Shown here piece by piece: positions 1-9,477 of a stretch of 62,000 nucleotides of DNA (within the stretch, counting starts at the first letter, position 1; every line of letters starts with the position of its first letter). The DNA comes from Neocallimastix lanati (nom. inval.) (lineage: Eukaryota; Neocallimastigomycota; Neocallimastigomycetes; Neocallimastigales; Neocallimastigaceae): contig JACVTC010000010.1 in assembly GCA_016946835.1 (NCBI GenBank), forward strand, positions 1-62,000, in the 5' to 3' direction. The notes beneath the pieces were generated by a model, which saw nothing but the letters and a program-made list of their open reading frames with translations, did not search any database and had not been told where the DNA came from. Both the position numbers and the translations under genes were made by a program.

Positions 1-901
1 ATTGTAATATTATTATCAAATTTATTAAAAATATAATTATTCATACACTAAAATAATATTAAAAATTTATTTAAATAATTATTATATATACTTTTATTAT
101 ATTATTAATTTTATTTAGTTATTCATTTAATTATTAAGTTAATGTAAACATTAGTTTTATTTATTTGTACATTGTACATTTAAAAGAACAATTAATAAGT
201 TTCTGTATTTTTTAAAGATAGTTTTATGTTAATATGTTTAGATTAGATTTTAAAAATAATATTTAGAAAAATAGAATAATTTAGATCATTCCGGTTATTA
301 TTTATTTTGATGATCTAAATTAAAATTTAGAAAATCGATATATTAAGGTTTTATCCAAATATAAAATAATATATTTGGTTTTACTTAATATATACGATGA
401 TCGATATGAATAGAATATCGATCAAAACTTATCTAGTTTTTCTTCTAATCTTTTTCTAGATAAGATAATTTTTAAGATTAGAAAAACTTTTTATTTAACC
501 TTAATTCAATAAAAAAATATAAAAAGGGCTCTTGATTTAGTCATTAAGTTGAAGTTAATAATCATATTTAGTAATGAACTTAGTATGATTATTACACAAA
601 TTGTAAGAATCTATAATTATTTGCTAACAAATAATTATATTTTCTTAGTTAAGTTATTATAACTATAACTTTATTTAATTACATATAATATTTATTAAAT
701 TTATTTAATTAATTTTAAATATTCATTAATTTAACAAAATTTATTTAATTAATTTTAAATAATATATTCACAATATGTTAAATTCCCTACTGTAACTAAT
801 ATATTTTGTATTGTATTTTATTCTGTATTTTATAATGTATTCTGTATTTTATAATGTATTCTGTATTTTATTAACTATTTAATTTTATATTTTTAATATA
901 A
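1..901. other. AT-rich spacer left of the first retrotransposon
   Basis: No coding sequence is seen. The stretch holds one copy of an LTR-like repeat (about 280-660, listed separately) and short direct repeats of a CTGTATTTTATAATGTATT-type unit near 825-870. Its last five bases, TATAA (897-901), are the left target-site duplication of the element that follows. Confidence 0.6.
280..660 (+). repeat. LTR-like dispersed repeat, copy A
   Basis: This copy shares long blocks with 6905-7150 and 7350-7450: a GATCGATATG..AGAATATCGATC block, then CTTATCTAG..TTTTTCT, CTAGATAAGA, and a TATA-like AAATATAAA followed by GGCTCTTGA. The TATA followed by a conserved short stretch suggests an LTR or promoter of an unlisted element family. 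With the chromovirus removed, copies A and B would lie in tandem about 600 bp apart. The ends are not resolved. Confidence 0.5.
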
Positions 902-1508
902 TGTAACGAATATTGGAATATCCGTGTTTAAAGAGTGTAACACAATAGGTAAGCACTTTTTGATTAATAAGTAATTTGGTTTTTTAAAATATAGTTTTAT
1001 TAATTAAGAGATTTAAAAATATTAATTATAAAGATTAATTATTGTAATATTTCGAATTACTTATTAATTAATTCAATAATTAATAAAAACACAATTTTTT
1101 AAAATTTTTTTTTTTTGGCTGCGAAATTCACTCCTATTTATAGTTTTTCAAAATTTAAATCCATAAAAATTTAAAACCATAAAATCATTAAAAAGTTTCA
1201 TAAAAATTGATTATTTTCGGTTAAAAAGAATCTAAAAGAAATAATGATAAAAGATAAATTAAAATAGAATTTCTATCTGATTTGTTTCTATTAATTTCTA
1301 AGAATTTCTTTTGTTAATTTTTTACAGAAATTTATACAGAAACAAATACAGAAACAAATACAGAAATGAAGTATAAAAATTCTTTAAAATTTAAATGATA
1401 TAAAATTTTAGTAAAGGTGTGAGTCGAACCCTAGTGGTTCAGACTGAGGTCATAGTGACTAACCACTATGCCAGCATTCTAATTTCTAGTTTTTTAAGAT
1501 TCGTTACA
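902..1508 (-). repeat. 3' LTR of chromovirus 1
   Basis: This 607-bp repeat begins TGTAACGAA and ends TTCGTTACA on the plus strand, so the termini are inverted (TGTAACGAA..TTCGTTACA). It matches 6243-6851 apart from a T indel near 930, an A/T change in the A/T tract near 1106 and a T/C change near 1299. It carries the same tRNA-like segment and TATA box as the other LTR. Confidence 0.95.
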
Positions 1509-1523
1509 TGGTCCTCCTCTAGG
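1509..1523 (-). other. Polypurine tract of chromovirus 1
   Basis: On the minus strand CCTAGAGGAGGACCA lies directly against the 3' LTR. The purine run GAGGAGGA is the expected primer for plus-strand DNA synthesis. Position and composition fit; the exact RNase H cut is inferred. Confidence 0.75.
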
Positions 1524-1728
1524 ATTCGGATGCCAGACGAATCTTTTGCTTTAAATCTAAACTATTTCTAATTCTAACTTTTATAATAATAAACTATAAC
1601 TAAAATACTTATAGGAGTGATAATTTAATTAATACATTGAATAATAAAAATTACATGAATTTTAAGTTTTAAAAATAAAGTATAAAAATAAAACTATCTA
1701 GAATAAATGTTTTTGAATAATATAAAAT

Positions 1729-1730
<2 letters not shown>

Positions 1731-1767
<37 letters not shown>
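1731..1767 (-). repeat. Homopolymer T37 (A37 in element sense)
   Basis: Thirty-seven T residues lie in the 3' untranslated part of chromovirus 1, 73 bases past the chromodomain stop. Chromovirus 2 has a comparable A29 tract touching its pol stop, so this looks like a shared architectural feature of these elements. Confidence 0.85.
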
Positions 1768-1773
<6 letters not shown>

Positions 1774-1839
1774 ATCATAAGTTAGAATGATTAATAGTAC
1801 TTGATGAAATAAAATTTATTTTGATTAAATGATTTATAT

Positions 1840-3410
<1,571 letters not shown>

Positions 3411-3416
3411 TTGAAG

Positions 3417-4330
3417 TTAAAACTCGGATAAGAATAGAGACCAACGAATAAGCCTTTGTGTCATCTTTTCAGGTTTTTTCTGATAGAGAAGGTTGCGATG
3501 ATCAGAATAAATTGTAAACGGTGTAGGTGTTCCTTTCAGAAGATGTCGCCAGTTTTCCAATGCAGAGATGATTGCTAAGAGCTCCTTATCGTAAATCGGG
3601 TAGTTTCTTTCTGGTGAAGTAAGAGATCTTGAATAAAAGGCAATGGGATGAATTTTATTATCTTTTGAAGAAGTTTGGGAGAGAACAGCACCTATAGCAA
3701 AATTACTGCTATCGGTTTCGACCATGAATGGGAGATTTCGGTCAGGATAAGGGAGAACGGGAGCAGAAGTAAATTTGGATTTGATTGTATTAAAAGATTC
3801 TTCAGCTTCTTCGGACCAGAGAATTTCGGAGTCTTTCCTTAAGAGAGCATTGAGGGGATGAGCTAGTTTTGCGAAATTGGGTATGAAGCGTCTATAGTAA
3901 TTGGCTAAACCTAGAAACGATTGAATGTCTTTAACACATGTTGGAGTAGGCCATTCGAGTATAGAAGAGATCTTTTTGGGGTCCATAAATATACCATTGG
4001 AGGAGATTCTATGACCAAGGAAATCGATAAATGGAACGCAGAATTCGCATTTTTCGAGCTTTGCGTATAATCCTGCTTTAGCGGAGTCCTAGTGAGAATT
4101 TCAGCGAGATGTATCCAATAAGAATCCAAATCAGGAGAAAAGATAATTATATCATCAATGTAGCTGAAGGCGAATTTTCCAAGACAGTCTTCAAGAACGT
4201 CATTTATGAAATGTTGGAATACTGCGGTGCATTTTTCAAGCCGAAAGGCATCACGCGGTATTCGTAGTGGCCATAAAACAGTTTTGCATTGGGTTTTAGT
4301 TTGATCTCACAAGTCATATTGACGATGAGG
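3417..4330 (-). pseudogene. Chromovirus 1 reverse transcriptase (deleted) and RNase H
   Basis: Visible RT blocks are the RVMPFGLKNAP block, the catalytic YIDD box (SYIDDIIIFS, about 4141-4170) and the thumb (SFLGLANYYRRFIPNFAK). RNase H follows (ETDSSNFAIGAVLSQ, YSRSLTSPERNYPIYDKELL, SDHRNLLY). The amino half of RT is missing: a block ending FYG joins in frame to HYEYRV at about 4270-4275, dropping about 112 codons that chromovirus 2 has, including the LDLRSAY block with the first catalytic Asp. Further single-base frameshifts lie near 4225 (after NAP) and near 3990-4130. This copy cannot make an active RT. Confidence 0.9.
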
Positions 4331-4689
4331 TGGTAGTTTGTTGGCAGATTTTTCATCGAAGACATCAATAAATTGCAAAAGCTTTTCAGGAAGATTGTTC
4401 GTTTTCAGGTTGATTAATTGATTCTAAGGTTTTCATCATCAAGTTGGGGTTCTTTTTCTGTAACGTGAGCAGTGAAAGTCATAGGAATAACCAGGCAATT
4501 ATTAGTGCAATAAACTTGATTTAAAGCAAAGTTTCTTTTCAGAGAATTTATCATTGGATTATGGGTACAGAGCCATTCAGAGCCAAGTATGCAGCAGTAA
4601 GAGGGTAAATCGATGATGTAGAATCAAGCTAAGCATTGTGATTATCATAGTGAGGGAGAGTGGCATGGTTTTGCCTAATATAGTTTGAT

Positions 4690-4830
4690 TTCCACCTATA
4701 CCGGAGACTTGTGGGACAACATTTTGTTTTTTCGAAGGGAATATTATTTTCTTTTGCGAAGTAGATATCCATAAGATTTAATTGTGATCCGGAGTCAATT
4801 AAAATTTTGGTTTTAAACAGAAGCGTTTGA
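4690..4830 (-). pseudogene. Chromovirus 1 aspartic protease remnant
   Basis: The minus strand encodes ILIDSGSQLNLMDIYFAKEN around 4750-4806. The D-S-G triad with hydrophobic neighbours is the active site of retrotransposon pepsin-like proteases, which cut the Gag-Pol polyprotein. The frame is lost on both sides. Between here and gag (about 4850-5190) the DNA encodes a Lys-rich stretch with no clear zinc knuckle. Confidence 0.8.
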
Positions 4831-5189
4831 GGTACTTATATTGAATTCAAAGGTTGCAGTTTTAACATTGGGATTATCAGAGAGTCTTGGTCTTGGTTGG
4901 TTGTTTCTGGATTTGTTACGTAAGTAGTATTACTGCTTGTACTGTTATTATTGTTTCTTTTTCTGTTTTGATGGGGCAATTATCAAGTTGATGGTCAGTA
5001 GATCCACATAGAGGCAGAGGTTTTCCTTTCTTCTTCTTTCTTTCTCTTCTTTTGAAAGAGGTCCATGGGTTTTATTAGGTTTGGATTGAAAAGGTTTTTT
5101 ACCAAGCGTTTCTTTTAAAATTGTTTCTAGTATTACTATTATTGTTGTTTTGTCGGTTGGTTAAGTTATTAAAGTTTCGATGGTTTGAT

Positions 5190-5707
5190 ATGCGGCTATC
5201 GATTCTGGAAGCAATTGTTTTGCATTGCGAATAATGAACGGGGTCCTGGAAACATTTCGAGTATTCTGGTAGCTATTTGGTCTTGTAATCCATCCAAGAA
5301 AGCATCCATCTTGGCTTCTTCGTTCCAAGATGAATCATCAGCATATCGGTTGAATTCCATGATGTAATGTTGAATATCCACCGATTCTTTTTTGCTTTAT
5401 TGTTCTTAACCTATGGTTTGCCACGAAAGTTGCGTCATTATTCCCAAAAACCGATTTCATTCGTTCGATGAATTCTTCGTAATTACCTAGGGCATGGATC
5501 CATGTTTTCAATTAACGTTGCTGCCCAGTTCATAGCGGTTCCATATAGTCTTGAAATAATGTATACCACTTTTGATTCATCATCAACGAATCTATCTGGA
5601 TAGATCATAAAAAGAAGTTCAATTTTAGCGAGGAATCCTTTAAAATACCTTCTATCGCCGGCGAATCCATCCTTGAGTGTTGCATTACTATTGTTTACTT
5701 CTTCCAT
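5190..5707 (-). pseudogene. Chromovirus 1 gag
   Basis: Starts at an ATG (5707) with MEEVNNSNATLKDGFAGDRR and contains the retrotransposon gag pattern: a YPDRF..ESKVVYIISRLYGTAMNWA block, a FIERMKSVFG-like block in another frame, then HYIMEFNRYADDSSWNEEAK and FLDGLQDQIATRILEMF. It forms the virus-like particle shell. At least two single-base frameshifts (near 5490 and near 5385) break it into three frames. The length is close to the gag of chromovirus 2 up to that protein's Asn-rich tail. The start is the only ATG that precedes all gag blocks. Confidence 0.85.
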
Positions 5708-5714
5708 TTTTTTT

Positions 5715-5960
5715 TTTTTTAGTTATTATAATTATTTGATTTTGATTGAATAATAAATATACAATATAATTAATTATTAGAAGAAGTAAATCTTTAATTT
5801 CAATATAAATAATTTTAATTTCAAGGATGGTTATATGGATTATTGAAAATATTAATAATTTTAATATATAGTAAAATTCAAGGGTTCCGATTGAATTTAT
5901 AAATTCATGCATGAATTTTGGTAGAAAAATTTATAGTCTTGGTAAGTGGTTTCAAAAATA
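5715..5960. other. 5' untranslated leader of chromovirus 1
   Basis: AT-rich sequence between gag and the 40-bp repeat array, with no reading frame of note. It belongs to the transcribed leader of the element. Confidence 0.6.
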
Positions 5961-6201
5961 GTAGAAAATGGGATTCCTTAACGGGGTTCCAAAAAGAGTA
6001 ATAGAGAATGGGATTACTTAACGGGGTTCCAAAAAGAGTAGTAGAGAATGGGATTCCTTAACGGGGTTCCAAAAAAGAATAGTAGTAAATGGGATTCCTT
6101 AACGGTGTTCCAAAAATAGTAGTAGAAAATGGGATTCCTTAACGGGGTTCCAAAAATAGTAGTAGAAAATGGGATTCCTTAACGGGGTTCCAAAAAGAGT
6201 A
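5961..6201 (-). repeat. Six 40-bp tandem repeats in the retrotransposon leader
   Basis: Units start at 5961, 6001, 6041, 6082, 6122 and 6162 and share GTAGAAAATGGGATTCCTTA followed by ACGGGGTTCCAAAAAGAGTA, with a few substitutions and one single-base insertion. They are GC-richer than their surroundings and lie between the PBS and gag. This is the place where leader repeats could serve packaging or regulation; no function is shown. Confidence 0.95.
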
Positions 6202-6232
6202 AAAGTGCAAAGGTATTGTGCTTAGTTTAGTG

Positions 6233-6242
6233 GTGTTTTTAT
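6233..6242 (-). other. Self-priming primer binding site of chromovirus 1
   Basis: Directly after the 5' LTR the minus strand reads ATAAAAACAC. It is perfectly complementary to GTGTTTTTAT inside the same LTR (minus 6434-6425), 44-53 bases downstream of a TATAAATA box (6485-6478). It lacks the TGG expected for a tRNA 3' end. This is the geometry of Tf1-type self-priming, where the mRNA 5' end folds back as primer. Confidence 0.75.
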
Positions 6243-6477
6243 TGTAACGAATATTGGAATATCCGTGTTTTAAAGAGTGTAACACAATAGGTAAGCACTT
6301 TTTGATTAATAAGTAATTTGGTTTTTTAAAATATAGTTTTATTAATTAAGAGATTTAAAAATATTAATTATAAAGATTAATTATTGTAATATTTCGAATT
6401 ACTTATTAATTAATTCAATAATTAATAAAAACACAATTTTTTAAAATATTTTTTTTTTTGGCTGCGAAATTCACTCC

Positions 6478-6485
6478 TATTTATA
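6478..6485 (-). promoter_or_regulatory. TATA box of the chromovirus 1 LTR
   Basis: TATAAATA on the minus strand, 44-53 bases upstream of the segment that pairs with the PBS, which in self-priming elements is the mRNA 5' end. The copy in the 3' LTR is at about 1136-1143. Confidence 0.55.
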
Positions 6486-6755
6486 GTTTTTCAAAATTTA
6501 AATCCATAAAAATTTAAAACCATAAAATCATTAAAAAGTTTCATAAAAATTGATTATTTTCGGTTAAAAAGAATCTAAAAGAAATAATGATAAAAGATAA
6601 ATTAAAATAGAATTTCTATCTGATTTGTTTCTATTAATCTCTAAGAATTTCTTTTGTTAATTTTTTACAGAAATTTATACAGAAACAAATACAGAAACAA
6701 ATACAGAAATGAAGTATAAAAATTCTTTAAAATTTAAATGATATAAAATTTTAGT

Positions 6756-6823
6756 AAAGGTGTGAGTCGAACCCTAGTGGTTCAGACTGAGGTCATAGTG
6801 ACTAACCACTATGCCAGCATTCT
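6756..6823 (-). other. tRNA-like segment (Pol III A and B boxes) in LTR U3
   Basis: The minus strand carries TGGCATAGTGG (6816-6806), matching the Pol III A-box consensus, and GGTTCGACTC (6773-6764), matching the B box, with tRNA-like spacing. A 7-bp hairpin CATAGTG/CACTATG lies in the D-arm region. Acceptor and T stems pair poorly, so it is not a working tRNA. An identical copy lies in the other LTR (A box 1473-1463, B box 1430-1421). A captured tRNA or SINE head is the simplest reading. Confidence 0.7.
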
Positions 6824-6904
6824 AATTTCTAGTTTTTTAAGATTCGTTACATATAAGGATAAATTATATGGTCGAAATATCTTTTATTATTTTATTCTTT
6901 TATT

Positions 6905-7150
6905 TTCGATCATTAGATTGGAAAATCGGTTAATTAAGATTTTTTCCAATTACTTTTTAGAAGTAATCGGTTTTACTTAATTAATGCGATGATCGATATG
7001 GATAGAATATCGATCGAAAACTTATCTAGGTTTTTCTATCTAATCTTTTCCTAGATAAGAGATTTGTTAAGATTAGAAAACCCTTTCTTATTTAACCTTA
7101 TTTTCATAAAAATATAAATAAGGCTCTTGAGTTCTCTTTGAGAAATCAAG
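6905..7150 (+). repeat. LTR-like dispersed repeat, copy B
   Basis: Homologous to copy A through GATGATCGATATG..AGAATATCGATC, ACTTATCTAGGTTTTTCT and AAATATAAATAAGGCTCTTGA. Related sequence continues to about 7450 (TTAGTCGTTAAGTTG, ATTATTACACAAATTGTAA). Confidence 0.55.
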
Positions 7151-7565
7151 AGTTATTATTATAAAAAACATAGTTATAATAGTAACAATTTTATATTTTT
7201 AACTTTAATAAATTAATAAAAATATTTTATTCAAAAACATATTTTTAAAATCAATTTATACAAACAATTCTTCTCTTACTTTTTGTGTTATTATTATAAT
7301 TAATTTTATAATAAACTCTACTCTAAAGGTAAAAAATTTATTTTATTTTATTTTCTCAACTTAATGAATTAGTCGTTAAGTTGTAGTTAATAATTCTATT
7401 TTGAGTTAGTTCTTAATAGAATTATTACACAAATTGTAAAGAATTAATTAATAATATATAATTATATTAATAATTAATTCTTTCTACAATTAATAATAAA
7501 AAATATTATTAATTGAGATAAAATTAAAAAATATAATATAAAAATTGAAAACGAAAATTTAAAAA

Positions 7566-7850
7566 CTTAGAGTTTATTATAAGATTATAATAAACAACAC
7601 TAAAAGTAGGTTAAAAGTATTTTAGAAATTATTTTATTATAAAAATTTTTTATTAAAAGTAATTTTAAAATATTTGTGTTAATTATTATAATTTCTTATA
7701 ATAATAACTCTTGATTATTTTTAGAAGAATCAAGAGTCCTATTTATATTAATTTGATTTCTAATCTTGGAAAATTATTTCTATCTAGAAAAAGATTAGAA
7801 GAAAAAACTAGATAGATCTCGATTGGTGTTTAATTACATCAATCTTTAGT
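7566..7850 (-). repeat. LTR-like dispersed repeat, copy C (inverted)
   Basis: The reverse complement of 7715-7830 reads CTAGTTTTTTCTTCTAATCT, then TTTTTCTAGATAG and AATATAAATAGGACTCTTGA, as in copies A and B. TAGAGTTTATTATAA (7567) inverts TATAATAAACTCTA (about 7306-7320). B and C thus form a head-to-head pair around a centre near 7330-7560. Confidence 0.5.
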
Positions 7851-8725
7851 TAATAAGAAAACCCGAATAAGGGAGAAAACTTATTAACTAATTATATATT
7901 AATTTTATTAATATTTAATCACAAGTATAATTAAATACTTAATTCTTTTAATTATCTTAATTAAAAGTCCAAGAAATAATATAATTTAATTATTTCTTGA
8001 TTAAATAACATTATCATTTTAATACAATTTAATTTTTCTTAATTAAATAGAATTTATCATTATTTTAATACAATAATACATTATTATAATTTAATATATT
8101 AATTATTGATAATTTAATTTAATGTAAATAAATTTTAAAACAATAACATTAATTAATAATTACTATGTGACATAGTTAATAAAATTATTCATAAAATTTT
8201 ATAAAATAATAAACTTTAAATATTAATTTTTTAATAAAGAATAATAATTATTTTGAAAAATAATTATAATTCTTTACACAAATATGATACGATATTTTTA
8301 TTAAACATCAATATCAATATTTATTTTATTTTATTTGGACGATAACAGTAGGGAATAATTGACTAAATAATATATTCTAATATTATATAGAATAATACAC
8401 ACAATAATAATATTCACACTTTAATATTTAGTTTATTTAGTTTATTTATTTATTATCATTCATCAGTAAAAATACATCATCAATATAAATAATTGTTAAT
8501 TAGTTAAAATATAATTAAATCATTCAATAAAATATAATTAATTACTAAAATCTCTCATATTATTAATGTAAACTAAATATAAAACTACACTAAACTATAC
8601 TAATAAACATGTTTATAGGTTAAATTAATAAACTAAATTAATATTAATAAAAGAACCATTCCTTAAACTATTATTATTTACTAACTATATATATTATTAC
8701 TAAATTATTATTAACCAATAAGATT
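7850..8725. other. AT-rich spacer
   Basis: No gene or RNA is recognisable. ACAGTAGGGAAT (about 8347) is the inverse of ATTCCCTACTGT (about 781), so part of this stretch probably continues the inverted repeat family. Confidence 0.5.
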
Positions 8726-8730
8726 TCAGT
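8726..8730. other. Left target-site duplication of chromovirus 2
   Basis: TCAGT directly precedes the left LTR and recurs at 15756-15760 directly after the right LTR. Five bases is the usual Ty3/gypsy duplication. Confidence 0.9.
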
Positions 8731-8946
8731 TGTTGAAATTATAACTGAATTGAAATCTCAATTTCAGTTATTTACATTTCAATAATTAAAAATATTATTT
8801 ATTTAATTATAAATAATATATATATTTAAATAATTAATAATTAATATAAATTCTTGTTTAATATTTAAAGGGTTATCTTAGGCCTAATAATTCTGAGAAT
8901 ATTAATAAATAAGGTTTATATTAATAATTAATTTCAATGATACATT

Positions 8947-8958
8947 TGACGTCACGTG
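8947..8958 (+). promoter_or_regulatory. CRE overlapping E-box in LTR U3
   Basis: TGACGTCA (8947-8954), the full CRE palindrome bound by ATF/CREB-type bZIP factors, overlaps CACGTG (8953-8958), the bHLH E-box. It lies about 180 bp upstream of the TATA box and is repeated at 15259-15270. In an AT-rich LTR an intact 12-bp GC-containing site is conspicuous. Binding is inferred. Confidence 0.6.
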
Positions 8959-9117
8959 TATTTTATTTATATTATGTTTTTATATATGTTTACAACATAT
9001 CTATATTAAATTCAATTATTCAAATTAATTATATAATTAAATTTATCCTTATATTTTATTATTATTTATATTACTATATTATTACTATCTTATAATTAAA
9101 TATTATTAATTATGTAA

Positions 9118-9171
9118 CTTACAAAGTATAAAAGAAAGATGTAAAAATCTATCTTTTATGTTCTTTGTAAG
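9118..9171 (+). promoter_or_regulatory. LTR core promoter: TATA box inside an inverted repeat
   Basis: TATAAAAG (9127-9134) lies 40 bp before the predicted mRNA start (about 9167). CTTACAAAG (9118-9126) and CTTTGTAAG (9163-9171) form perfect 9-bp outer arms. ATAAAAGA and TCTTTTAT form inner 8-bp arms. The right arm overlaps the self-primer segment. The second copy is at 15430-15483. Confidence 0.6.
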
Positions 9172-9443
9172 GTTATTGTAAAATTACCTTAATAGTAATA
9201 TATTATAGATATTTTATTATTAAATAAAATCAATAAATTTAAAATCAAATTAATTTGATAATTCTAATTATCAAAGTTTATTATAAATAAATTTTCATTA
9301 AACTAAACATTTAAATATTTATTATTATTATTATATATCTATATAGTATATTACTATATAGTCATATCGACTTAGTGAATATTTTTATTAAAACATATTA
9401 TTTTATTTAAATTTAAATTATAAATTATATCAAAATCTTAACA

Positions 9444-9453
9444 ATAACCTTAC
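9444..9453 (+). other. Self-priming primer binding site of chromovirus 2
   Basis: ATAACCTTAC starts at the first base after the LTR. With the terminal CA of the LTR it gives CAATAACCTTAC (9442-9453), fully complementary to GTAAGGTTATTG at 9167-9178 in R. No tRNA-type TGG start is present. This matches the Tf1/sushi mechanism in which the transcript's own 5' end primes minus-strand synthesis. Confidence 0.82.
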
Positions 9454-9477
9454 CCTAGTTTTAGTTGCTACCTTGAT

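Larger units (their letters stand above)
6243..6851 (-). repeat. 5' LTR of chromovirus 1
   Basis: This 609-bp LTR carries, in element sense, a tRNA-like segment (about 6823-6756), a TATAAATA box (6485-6478), the self-primer segment (6434-6425) and an end at TTCGTTACA. It is followed on the plus strand by the TATAA target duplication (6852-6856). Confidence 0.95.
8731..9443 (+). repeat. 5' LTR of chromovirus 2
   Basis: 713 bp, TGTTGAAATT..ATCTTAACA, the same length and apparently the same sequence as 15043-15755. U3 holds a CRE/E-box (8947-8958) and a TATA box (9127-9134). The likely R start is at about 9167. Confidence 0.96.

Noticed and set aside
5961-6201. CRISPR-like array
   Set aside because: Units are contiguous tandem repeats without unique spacers, in a eukaryotic retrotransposon leader.
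9444-9460. tRNA-primed PBS, including half-tRNA iMet priming
   Set aside because: No TGG start, and the iMet-like ATAACC string is in tRNA sense, not complementary; the self-priming match is exact.
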